A program made the translations under genes and the position numbers. From Aureococcus anophagefferens (lineage: Eukaryota > Sar > Pelagophyceae > Pelagomonadales > Pelagomonadaceae), in contig NW_008705576.1 in NCBI RefSeq assembly GCF_000186865.1, forward strand, positions 790,766 through 854,765: a DNA stretch of 64,000 bases. The letters run 5' to 3'. Position 1 is the stretch's first letter. Each line of letters starts with the position of its first letter. Shown here piece by piece: positions 27,206 through 36,259 of the stretch. The notes beneath the pieces were generated by a model. The model was given only the letters and a program-made list of their open reading frames with translations, was not told the DNA's origin and ran no database searches.

Positions 27206-29615
27206 CTACGCGGCCTCGTTCGGGGGGGCGGCGCCGGCGATCCGCTCCTTGAGCGGCACCCACGTCGTGAGGAGCTTCTTGTACTTGCGCTCCGCGGAGC
27301 GGAGGCGGTCGAGCCGCTCGGCGACGCTTTCCTGGTAGCGGACGAAGGCCACGAGGCCGAGGAGCCCGAGGTACGCGCCCGCGAGGAGGACGCCGACGAG
27401 CGGCGCGCCGAGGTAGAGCAGGCGCCAGAGCGCGGCCCGCTGCGACGCGAGCGCGTCCGCGAGGATCGCGGCCTGGAGGTCGTCCATCATGGCCTGGAGC
27501 GAGTCGATGCGGCAGCTCTGCAGCGCGAAGTACTCCGCGTGGTCCGCGTCGTCCTCGTCGTCGGCGAGGACGCGGCCGCGGAGCGCGGCGGCCTCGTGGA
27601 CGCAGTCGAGGGCCGCGTGGCGCGCGTAGGCGGAGACGAAGCGCTTCGGCGCGAGCGCGAGGAAGCTCTGGAGGGACGACTCCTGGAGCGTGACGACGCG
27701 GGCGACGCGGGCCCGCGTCTCGCCCGAGACGGCGGCGCCCGCGCGGCCCCGCCGCTTCCGGGCGTGGGCCGCGAGGTCCGCGGCGACGAGGCCCCGCTCG
27801 ACGGCCGCGTGCTCCTTGTAGGCGGCGAGGGCCACGGACGCGACGAGGCTCGGCGCGAGGTGCTGCGCGCGCAGGCCCGCGCGCATCAGCTCGACCGCGG
27901 CGTCGCGCGCGACGGTCAGCAGGTTCTCGTTGAGCGCGCTGTAGGCGTCGAAGGCGACGAGGTGGTCGTCCGGCGCCGCGGCGTCGCCCGCGCGCCGCTC
28001 CGTCGCCTCGCGGTGGCGGAGGAGCGCCGCGAGGCGCGCGCAGGCCTTGCGGCGGCAGCCGTCGCGCGCGAGGGACACGAACGGCGCGGGCGCGGACCAG
28101 CGCGCGGCCCCGCCGACGTAGAGGCCCCGCCGCGCGCCGACGTCGACGGCGCCGTAGAGCAGGCTCGCCGTCCGCGAGGGCGACAGGTCCGTGTCGCCCG
28201 AGCGCGCGCCGGCGACGCGCACCGTGTCCGCGTGGCGCAGCGCCGCGCCGACGGCGAGGTCCAGCGCCGCGTCCGTGCGCAGGAACTGCTGGCCGAGCTC
28301 GAGCGCGTTCGCGCGCCCGCCCGACGCGACGTACGTCGACAGCAGGCCGCGCTCCCGCTGCGTCTCGTGGACCGCGCGGCAGACGCGGAGCACGATCGCC
28401 GTCTCCAGCGCGCGCCGCACGGCCGCGGAGCGGCGGACGTGCTCGTAGACGAGCCAGCCGACCTCCGCGGCCGTCGTGAGCACGACGAGCGCCACGAGCG
28501 CGAGGAGCAGCGCGGGCACGCGCGCGGCGCCGCGGCGCTGGGCCGTCGACAGCTCCGCGTCGAGGGACGCGTAGAGCTTGTCCTCCTCCTCCGTGCCGAG
28601 CGAGGAGAAGCGGCCGGAGGACGACGAGGGGGCCTCCGCGCCGAGCGACGAGCCCTCGGTGCTCTCCGACGGCGTCTCCTCGAAGGGCTCGGCGCCCTTG
28701 GACTCCTCGACGCCGACGCCGAATTCGCCGCCCTTGGACTCCTCGACGCCGACGCCGTCGTCCGGCGAGACCTGTGTGGAAATCAACCACTGGTTTGGGG
28801 GGTCCCCACCAAACTTCAGAACTCTCTATCTCGATCAAATCGAAGTCGATTCGGCTGATTTTTGGACGAATCGATTGCTCTCATCGAGTTCTCGAAGCAC
28901 GGCCGAAGATTCCGGCGCAATCCGTTCAATTACGCGCACATTGAAGTCGGGTTGAATATTTGATTTCCACACAGGGCGACACGTACGAGACGCCCGCGGG
29001 CTCCGCGGGGACGACCTCCGGGACGACGTCGAGCTTCTCCGAGTCCGCGGGCTTGGCCGCGGGCTCGGCCTTGGCCTTGGGGGCGCGGGGCCTCGCCGCC
29101 GACGCCTTGCGGGCCTTCGGCGGCGGCGGCTTGCCGCGCGCCCGCTGCCGTTCGGCCTCGGCCTTGGCCTTGACCCGCTCGCGCTCCGCGAAGGCCGCGT
29201 AGTGCGCGCGGCGCGCGCGGCGTTCGCGGAGCGCCCGCCGCGCGACCCACTCCGCGACGGCGTCGTGGAACGCGGCCGAAGCGAAGGCGCCGATCGCTCG
29301 CGGCGCCGCGACCGCGGCGCGTGTCGCGACGACCGCGGCGCGGGTCGCGACGCGGAGCGCGGCGAGGACCAGGTCCGAGAGCATCACCGCCGTGAAGAGA
29401 AGCATGCAGATGGCGACGCGTTTGCCGACGGGGAGCTCGCAGAACGTGGACGACGCCAGCCATTGGCCCTCGCACAACGTTTCGACGCGCATAATCGAGC
29501 CGGGGGATGAACCCACGATCGCCGCCCCGACCATGACGGCGATGACGCGGAAGAGAGAGGTGGGCGCTCTTTCGTCGCTCGGAGCGTCGCTTGGAGCGGA
29601 CGCCGCGGCGGCCAT
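27206..29615 (-). CDS. NIT-domain transmembrane sensor-like protein with introner intron
   Basis: Exons 29615-28983 and 28771-27206, joined in frame across an introner, giving 732 aa. Two membrane helices lie near the N-terminus (FRVIAVMVGAAIV; ICMLLFTAVMLSDLVLAAL), then a Lys/Ala/Pro-rich linker and a Ser/Glu-rich segment with a tandem VGVEESKG repeat. A third helix (VPALLLALVALVVLTTAAEV) precedes a helical extracellular/lumenal region beginning VCRAVHETQRERGLLSTYVA, the hallmark of the NIT (nitrate- and nitrite-sensing) domain. A final helix near residue 685 and a short cytoplasmic tail end the protein. Unlike bacterial and animal NIT receptors, no cyclase, kinase or other output domain follows. 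Nitrate sensing is inference. ATG 29615 is chosen because sequence further upstream is not protein-like. Confidence 0.68.
28772..28974 (-). mobile_element. Introner element, family 1, copy 3
   Basis: 203 bp with termini CTGTGTGGAAATC and GATTTCCACACAG. The imperfect 8-bp target duplication reads GTGTCGCC before and GTCTCGCC after on the coding (minus) strand. The intron is 28982-28772 (GT-AG), keeping the frame. It sits beside a duplicated VGVEESKG coding repeat. Nearly identical to copies 5 and 6 over most of its length, so probably a recent insertion. Orientation A relative to the gene. Confidence 0.92.
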
Positions 29616-30100
29616 GACGACGACGCGGCGAGAGGCCTGCAATTGCGTTTTGCTGGTTCCTTTTGGCCACGAGCTATCGTTGTGTTTTGCACAGGTAAAG
29701 TTGAAGTCGCGTCGCGAGCGGTCGAGCCCGTCGCCTCCGAGCCCCCTTCGCAAGCCTCCTGGAGGCTCGTGGAGCCTCCCTACGTGGATTCCGCCGGCTG
29801 GCGCCGCAGCGCCGCGCCGTCCGGGACGCCGACGCGGCCGCGCGTCCGCCGTCCGCCGTCCGAGCCTTCGGCGCGCCCGGAGTCTGGAGGGGTCGCCTTT
29901 ATATGGACCGGCGCGACGCCGGCCGGGGCGGTCCCGGAGGTTGATGCGAAGGTGTGGTCGCGCGTTGAGGGCCGGGCCCGGTCGTGGGCCCCGCCGCGGC
30001 GCGCGCGGCGCGGTGGCGGACGCCGCGCGCCGGCGCGCCGGAGGTCGTGTTTTTTCGGTGCGCTGGCGTCCCTGGGTCTTGGGGACGTTTGCGCCCGTTT
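29616..30100. other. Intergenic, no gene recognised
   Basis: 485 bp between the starts of a minus-strand gene and the end of another minus-strand gene. A plus-strand open frame (29643-30104) spans it but is low-complexity Arg/Pro/Ala without family features, and I treat it as chance. Confidence 0.45.
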
Positions 30101-32463
30101 CTAGAGCGCGGCGATGGCGCCCTTGACGTAGTTCCGGACGTCCGCGTCCGTGTCGTTCGCCAGGAGCTCGTTGAGCACGGGCTTGATGAAGTTCGCGACG
30201 AGGCGGTCGTTCGCGTGGAGGCTCACGGTCTCGAGCGCCTTGACGGCCGTGAAGCGCACGTTGGGCACGTCGTCGCGGGCGCCGTCGACGAGGAAGAGGA
30301 CGATGGTCTCCATGTGCTCGGCCGCGACGTCATCGTGCGCGAGTCGCTCGAACGCCGCGACGATGGTGATGCGGTAGAGGTAGTAGGACATGGTGAGGTA
30401 GAGCTCCGAGAGGCGCTTGCCGATCTTCTCCATGAGCCAGTCGCCGTCGAACAAGGCCTCGTCCGTGGGCAACCCCGTGGCGCCGTCGGGCTTCTTGAGC
30501 GCGCGGAGCTCGCCGAGCACGGCGACGGCCGACGTCCGCACCTCGGAGATGCGGTCCTGGAAGGATCGCACGAAGCCCTCGAGGAGCTGGGCCTCGAAGG
30601 CGTCCTTGCCCCGGGCCAGGGCCACCGCGGGCAGCGCGCCGTTGAGCGCCGCGCGGACCCGCCAGTTGTCGTGCGCCGTCGACTCGACGAGCGCCGCGAC
30701 GCGCGCGGCGCTGTCGCCCTCGAGCAGCGGCACGGCCACGGCGAGCTCGCGCAGCGTCGCCAGGAGCACGTCGACGTGCTCGTCGGCGAAGAGCTTGGCC
30801 TCGACGACGTCGAAGAGCGCGCGCTGCGCCTTGGCGAGCTCCGCGGCGTCGGCCGGCGGCGGCGGGCCCGCGGCGCCCGGCGCCTGCAGCGGCGTCAGCG
30901 TCGCCAGGAGCTTCGTCAGCGCGCAGGCCGCGGCCATGCGCACCTTGAGCTCCGGCGCGTCCGCGCCGCGGCCCGCGGCCTCGACGCAGTCGCCGTGCCG
31001 CGCGAAGCACGCCGACCACGTCGCCGCGACGTCGTTCGTCGACTTGTGCGCCGCGACGCGCACCTCGACCTCGGCGTCGTCGAAGAGCGCCGCGAACATG
31101 CTGAGCAGGCCCAGGCCCAGGTCGAGCTTCGAGCAGCCGCCGACGCCGTCGTCGGGCACGGACCTGCGTGGGAAACAACGACTGGTTCGGGACGTCCCCA
31201 CCAAACTTTGAAATTCTCTAGCTCGGTCAAATCGAAGTCGATTCGGCTGATTTTTGGGCGAATCGATCGCTCTCGTCGAGTTCTCGATGCACGGCAGAAG
31301 ACATCGTGTCGAAACGGTCGAAACGCTCACATTGAAGTCGAGTTGAAGATTTGATGTCCACACAGGCACGGACCGTCGCGCGTACGCGACGTAGCCCGCG
31401 AACGACTTGGCCAGGGACTCGCGCACGCGCCAGGACGCGTCGACGTGGGCCGTGGCCACGACGTGGACGCCGGGCTCGTAGGCGTACCAGGGCTCCTCCG
31501 CGGGCTCCGCGTCGTCGCCGTCGCCCGCGGCGGCCGCCGCGCGCGCGTCGTCCGCGAGGCGCGCGCGCGCGCCCGACGCCCACTTGGCCGCCGCCGCCGC
31601 GCAGCGCTCGCTCCCGAGCACGCGCCCGAGCTGCTCCACGGCGATGAGGCGCACCGCGTCGTGCTCGTCGCCGATGAGCTTCATCGCCGTCGCGCTCAGG
31701 TCGCCGTCGAAGGCCTCGGCGCCCGCGACGGCCTCGCACATGGCCGCGAGCTCGTGGGCCGCGGCCCGGCGCACGATGGGCGCGTCGTCGGCGCAGATGC
31801 GCGCGTAGACGTCCCGGAGCTCCTTCTTCACGGCCTCGTCGACGCCGCAGCGCTCGAGGAGCGCCGCGGCCGCCGCGCAGACGGACGCCGCGGACACCTT
31901 GGCGCCGAAGCCCGTCGCGTCGGCGCCGGGGTCCGCCATGCCGCTCACGATCTTCACGGCCGACGCGCCGACCTCCGCGCCGCCGGACGACACGTCGACC
32001 GACGCGAAGACCGACGACAGCGACGCGACGGCCTTGGCGCGGACCATGGTCTCCTCGATGCGCGCGAGGCTCTGCAGCAGGTCGAAGAGCAGGGCGCCGT
32101 GCTGGTCCCCGCCGAGCAGGGCGCTGAAGTCCCCGAGGAGCTGCGCGGGGGCGGGGGGGGGTCGACGGGGGGTTCGAACGGAACGCGGGGGCGGCGCGCG
32201 CGCCGCGCGGCGTGCCTCGGCGTCCTCGGACGCGGGACGCGCGCCATGGCGATGCGGTACTGGACCTCGTCCTCCTCCTCCTGGCGGACGTGCTCCGCGA
32301 GGATGCTCAGGATCTTGGTCCGCGTGACCTCGACGCCGCAGGCCGTCGCGAGCGCCGGCAGGCCCTTGACGGCCCGCAGCCGCGCGGACCGATCGTTGGA
32401 GCCGAGCTCCTGCTCGAGGAGCGCGATCGGGTCAAAGTCCAGGTCCGCCACGGTCTGCGCCAT
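30101..32463 (-). CDS. PP2A scaffold subunit A (PR65-like HEAT-repeat protein)
   Basis: Three exons, 32463-32239, 32140-31374 and 31163-30101, giving 684 aa. Intron 1 (32238-32141, 98 bp, GT-AG) joins YRIAMAR to LLGDFSALLGGDQHG, matching the start of PR65. Intron 2 is an introner. HEAT repeats are visible throughout: MVRAKAVASLSSVFASVD, PIVRRAAAHELAAMCEAV, AVRLIAVEQLGRVLG, NWRVRAALNGALPAVALA, EVRTSAVAVLGELRAL, YLYRITIVAAFERLA and NVRFTAVKALETVSL. PR65 is the horseshoe scaffold that holds catalytic and regulatory subunits of protein phosphatase 2A. It is about 90 residues longer than usual; the extra sequence lies around an Ala-rich insert (ARAAAAAGDGDDAEP) and a loop (LQAPGAAGPPPPAD). Confidence 0.9.
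31164..31365 (-). mobile_element. Introner element, family 1, copy 4
   Basis: 202 bp, flanked by a perfect 8-bp duplication (GTCCGTGC on the coding strand; plus-strand positions 31156-31163 and 31366-31373). The intron is 31373-31164 (210 bp, GT-AG), restoring RRSVPDDGVGG. Both 210 bp and the alternative 198 bp are multiples of three, and no stop occurs in the host frame, so a retained copy would be translated as about 70 extra residues. Orientation A. Confidence 0.93.
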
Positions 32464-33267
32464 GGTCGGCGGGTGGACCGGCGGGCCGCACAAAGGCCAC
32501 CACCGCCGCGCTTCCGACGACGGGCCCGAGCCGAGGACGCGCCGCGCGGGCCACCGGACGACGCCCGCGGTACCCGGCGCACCAGAGGGGCACGACGGCG
32601 GCTCCGGGCGAAGTCGGCGCCCGCCCCCGACAGTGCCGGCTGTGGCGGTCGCTGTCCGTACAGCCGCAAAAGGCCGAGGCAAAGCTCCAGTTGCACGCCG
32701 ATGATATGCATGGCACCGTCGGCCTATTGCGCGGCGCGCCGCACCGACGAGCGGCCGCTGGACAAGCCTCCCTTCGACCATCGGCGCGAGCTTCCGCGAT
32801 GCTCCCGAAGTCCGAGGGGATCGGGGCGCTGCTGCGGAGGGCCGATCGAATCGAGTCGCGCCAGCGAAGGTGCCGATGGCGTCGCGCAGCCTACCCACGG
32901 CAGACGCAGCACCTCGCGGATGGGGCGGGCTGCTCGCGCGGTGCGTTCGTTCGTGGACCCGGCGCCGAGCAGCACCGGCGGGCGAGGCCTCCGGCGACGC
33001 GGGCTGTGTGGAGGGCCAGGCTTGCTCTCCCACAGCGTCGCCGCAAGCGCACGCCTCGCGCCTTGCGACGACCGCGCATCGCGCGGCGCGGCGGATCGCC
33101 TCCTCGGCACCGCGGCGTCGCCCGCTCTTCGCGGAGCGCACCGCGCCGCAGGCCTCGCCGCGAGTTTCCGCCGCCGCGCGCGTCGCCGCGCGGCGCGGCT
33201 CGCCGCCTCGCCGTCGCGCGGCTCGCCGCCGACGCGCGGCGCGCCTCGCGGTGCTCGCGCCGAATCC
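32464..33267. other. Divergent intergenic region (PP2A-A / TFIIB-like)
   Basis: 804 bp between two divergent starts. It probably holds both promoters. Open frames on both strands are Arg/Ala-rich and unconvincing. No TATA box or repeat recognised. Confidence 0.4.
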
Positions 33268-34650
33268 ATGACGAACACGTTCGTCGGCGTCGGCGCCTAC
33301 CCGCGGAGCTGCGGCCACTGCGCCGGCGGCGACCTCTGCGTCGACGTGCACGCCGGCGACCTCGTCTGCCGCGGGTGCGGTTCCGTGCTCCGGGACAAGC
33401 TCGCCGTCGACGACCGCATGCTCCAGCTCGGCGAGTGCGGCGGCGACGTGACGCGCTTCCGGGGCCGCGCCGGCGGCCGGGCCCAGGGCGACTTCGACCT
33501 CGCGGCCGCGGAGCGCGGCGCCGCGCGGCCACCGGCCGCGGCCGCGGCCGCGGCCGCGCCCGCGGCCGCCTTCGGCGCCGCCGGGCCCGCGTCCCTCTTC
33601 CTCGCCGACGCCGCGGCCGCGGCGCCCGTGCGCGCGGCGACGCTCGCGGCGCGCGCGGAGCGGTACGAGCGGAAGCGGCGCGCGGCGCTCGACGCGCTCG
33701 AGCAGCTCGCCGCGCGGCTCGTGCTGCCGCGGCACGTCCTCGACGGCGCGCGCGGGGCGCTCTGCGCCGCGCCGCCGGCGGCGCTCGACGCGGCCTTCGC
33801 CGCCGCGCGGCGGAAGACGGGCGGAGCGGCCGCGCGCGAGCGGGGCGCGGCGGACGCGGGCGGCGTCTCGGGCGCCGTCGCCGTCGTCCACGCGGCGCGA
33901 AGACTCGGCTTCCCCCTGAGCCTCCGGGAGGTCGCGGCGGCCTGCGCGGACGAGCGCGCGTCCGCGACGTCGACGGGCCGCGCCGTCGCGGCGTTCGAGC
34001 GCGCGCTGCGCCGCGACGACGCCGAGCCGGAGGCCCGGCGGCCCCAGAAGCGCGCCAAGCTCCGCGGCGCCGACGGCCCGGGGGCCTTCGTCGCGCGCGC
34101 GCGCGCGCGGTTCGGCGCGGACGCGCTCCGGAGCTGCGGCCCGCCGCCGGACGACGCGCTCCGGTGCGGCCAGGTCACGGAGGGCTCCTACTGGGCGCAG
34201 CGGAAGGCCCTCGTGGCCTTCCTCGCGACGGGCCGCGACGCGCGGCCCGCGGCCTGCGCGGCGGAGCTCGCGGACCGCCTCGCGGCGACGCTGCCGGCCG
34301 CCGTCGCGCTCGCCGCGCGGCCCAAGGTCGCGGCGGCGGCGCTCTACCTCGTCGCCGAGGCCCACGGCCCGGCCGTCGACGACGACGCGCGGAAGACCTT
34401 CCTCCTGCCCGCGCTCGCGGCCGCGGCGAGGTGCGGCGCCGCGGACGGCGTCGCGTCGCTCGTCCGCGCGGTGCGCAAGGCCGCCATCGCGCCGCGGTCC
34501 CTCGACTTCGACCTCGCCGCCCTCCCGTCGCCCGTCTCCGTCAGCGAGCCCTTCGACGAGCGGCCGCGCGCGCTCGACGACGAGCCCGCGGTCGTCGACT
34601 GGACGCCGAGCCTCCTCCGGGAGCTCGAGCTCGAGCCGCCGCCGCTGTAG
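33268..34650 (+). CDS. TFIIB-family transcription factor-like protein
   Basis: 460 aa, intronless. N-terminal zinc ribbon at about residues 15-48 (CGHCAGGDLCVDVHAGDLVC, then RGCGSVLRDKL), the form found in TFIIB, Brf1 and Rrn7. Then an Ala-rich linker and two helical regions that could be cyclin folds: GVSGAVAVVHAARRLGFPLS with LREVAAACADE (residues about 195-230), and KVAAAALYLVAEAH (near 355), a typical repeat-2 helix. The pattern fits a general transcription initiation factor that bridges polymerase and promoter-bound TBP. It is strongly Ala-enriched and diverged, so TFIIB versus a lineage-specific relative (Brf/Rrn7-like) cannot be settled by eye. Confidence 0.62.
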   Translation: MTNTFVGVGAYPRSCGHCAGGDLCVDVHAGDLVCRGCGSVLRDKLAVDDRMLQLGECGGDVTRFRGRAGGRAQGDFDLAAAERGAARPPAAAAAAAAPAAAFGAAGPASLFLADAAAAAPVRAATLAARAERYERKRRAALDALEQLAARLVLPRHVLDGARGALCAAPPAALDAAFAAARRKTGGAAARERGAADAGGVSGAVAVVHAARRLGFPLSLREVAAACADERASATSTGRAVAAFERALRRDDAEPEARRPQKRAKLRGADGPGAFVARARARFGADALRSCGPPPDDALRCGQVTEGSYWAQRKALVAFLATGRDARPAACAAELADRLAATLPAAVALAARPKVAAAALYLVAEAHGPAVDDDARKTFLLPALAAAARCGAADGVASLVRAVRKAAIAPRSLDFDLAALPSPVSVSEPFDERPRALDDEPAVVDWTPSLLRELELEPPPL

Positions 34651-35210
34651 CTCGCTCCGTAAGGTCGCGGAGGGCGGTGTTCACTCGCGCGGACACGGTC
34701 GCACGTCGTTTCCGGGGGGGGGCAGGCGCCACGCCGGGCCTACGGTCCCGGCGGCGTAATTATAAAACCCCCGGCGGCGCCCTGCACCTTTAGCCTATCT
34801 CGTCGTGATCGGCGACGAGCAAAAGGCGGCGATTAGAGAGGCATGCCCCGGCGTCCGGCTGACTGCGGGCCGCGCGCAACTTCGAGAGCGGGTGTACGAA
34901 CGCAGCGGGTTTGCGACGGACGCGGTGCGGACGGCGCTGCTGCGCGATCTGGGTCGATCTCCGGCGGCCGCGTGGCGCCGCGGCCGACGGCATGCCGTCG
35001 CGGTCCGCGGCGGCGCCGCGGCGCCGGAGACGCCCGCGGGGCGGCGCGCGGTTGTACTCGACAGACCGCCGCCGCCGCCGCCGCGGCGCGCCGGACCGAC
35101 GCGCCGCGCTTCGCCCCCCGCGTGCGCGCGCGCGGGCCCGGTCGCGCTTCGACCGCGCGCCGCCGCCGCCGCCGCGCCGCGCGCGACCCCCCCGCCTCCC
35201 CAGGTCGACC
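34651..35210. other. Upstream region of eL20 gene
   Basis: 560 bp. Open frames here are Arg-rich and read-through. The last bases before the eL20 ATG (cccccgcctccccag, about 35189-35203) look like a 3' splice site, so a 5'-UTR intron is possible. Confidence 0.35.
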
Positions 35211-35744
35211 ATGGGCGGCTTCAAGCTCTACCAGGTCATCGGCCGCAAGGCCCCCACGCCCCAGGAGCCCGAGCCGAGCGTCTACCGCATGAAGCTCTTC
35301 GCGCCGAACGAGGTCCTCGCGCGGAGCCGCTACTGGTACTACATGCACCAGTACCGCAAGATGAAGAAGACGACGGGCGAGATCCTCGACGTCAACGAGA
35401 TCCGCGAGAAGAACCCGCGCATCGTGAAGAACTACTACGTCATGCTGCGCTACAACTCGCGGTCGAACACGCACAACATGTACCGCGAATACCGCGATCT
35501 CACGCTCACGGGCGCGATCGACCAGCTCTACAGCGAGATGGCCGGCCGCCACCGCGCGCGCCCGCGGTCCATCCAGATCATCCGCACGGGCATCGTCGAC
35601 CCCAAGGACCTCAAGCGCCCGGCGACGCAGCAGTTCGCGGCCAAGGGCCTCAAGTTCCCGCTCCCGCACCGCATCATGCGCCCGTCGCAGAAGAAGTTCC
35701 GCGCGACCTTCGTCGCCAACCGCCCCTGCACGCACTTCCAATAG
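35211..35744 (+). CDS. RPL18A: 60S ribosomal protein eL20 (L18a)
   Basis: 177 aa, the normal length of eukaryotic eL20. Distinctive segments: FKLYQVIGRKAPTPQEPEPS, VYRMKLFAPNEVLARSRYWY, YNSRSNTHNMYREYRDLTL, QLYSEMAGRHRARPRSIQII and PLPHRIMRPSQKKFRATFVA. It is a structural protein of the large cytosolic ribosomal subunit. ATG 35211 gives MGGFKLYQV, close to the usual N-terminus; a plus-strand frame stays open upstream but is not ribosomal. Codons are strongly GC-biased, as expected for a highly expressed gene here. Confidence 0.96.
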   Translation: MGGFKLYQVIGRKAPTPQEPEPSVYRMKLFAPNEVLARSRYWYYMHQYRKMKKTTGEILDVNEIREKNPRIVKNYYVMLRYNSRSNTHNMYREYRDLTLTGAIDQLYSEMAGRHRARPRSIQIIRTGIVDPKDLKRPATQQFAAKGLKFPLPHRIMRPSQKKFRATFVANRPCTHFQ

Positions 35745-36259
35745 GCGGCGCGCGCCAACGTCCGCGCTCTCGGTCCCATTCCCGCGCCGGCGCGGCGGGG
35801 GCCTCCCGGGCCGCCGCGCGGCGCCCCGCCGTCGTCCTCCTAAGAGCGCACACCTAGCTCGCCCGCGCGCGCGGGGGGGCGACCGCCGCGCGGCGGCGGC
35901 GGCGCGCGCCGCCGGGGCGCGTGGGCGGCCGCGGGCGGGTCGTCGCGACGCGAAGTGCGACGCGTCGGCCGAAGATTCGACGGCAACCAGTAAAGTGTGA
36001 AGTCACGGTGCCTTTGATGACGTCCGAGTTATTGAATATCAAACACCGAAGACGCGACGTGCGTCGTGCAGATCCTCGTCTCTCGCCCTCACCTCCCGCG
36101 CGCCGCACCTCCCGCGCGCCGCTGCCCGCCGGCGCCGGGCCGCAGCGCCGCGGCAGCCTCGCTCTCGGAGCACCCTGCGCCTCTCGCCCCTGTCCCCTCG
36201 GCTAATGGGGGGTCAGCGTTCCCCTCGGGGGGGGGGCGGCCACAACCGGGGGCGCCGAC
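35745..36259. other. Intergenic, no gene recognised
   Basis: 515 bp between eL20 and the Cys-rich membrane protein gene. It contains a less GC-rich stretch near 35980-36060. Nothing identifiable. Confidence 0.4.

Noticed and set aside
29643..30104. 153-aa plus-strand ORF in intergenic space
   Set aside because: Low-complexity Arg/Pro/Ala composition with no motif.
32161..32185. ggttcgaa string as a tRNA T-loop
   Set aside because: No surrounding cloverleaf or A-box; it lies inside the first PP2A intron.
32691..34793. 700-aa plus-strand frame overlapping the TFIIB-like gene
   Set aside because: Arg-rich alternate frame of the gene at 33268-34650, where the zinc ribbon is found.
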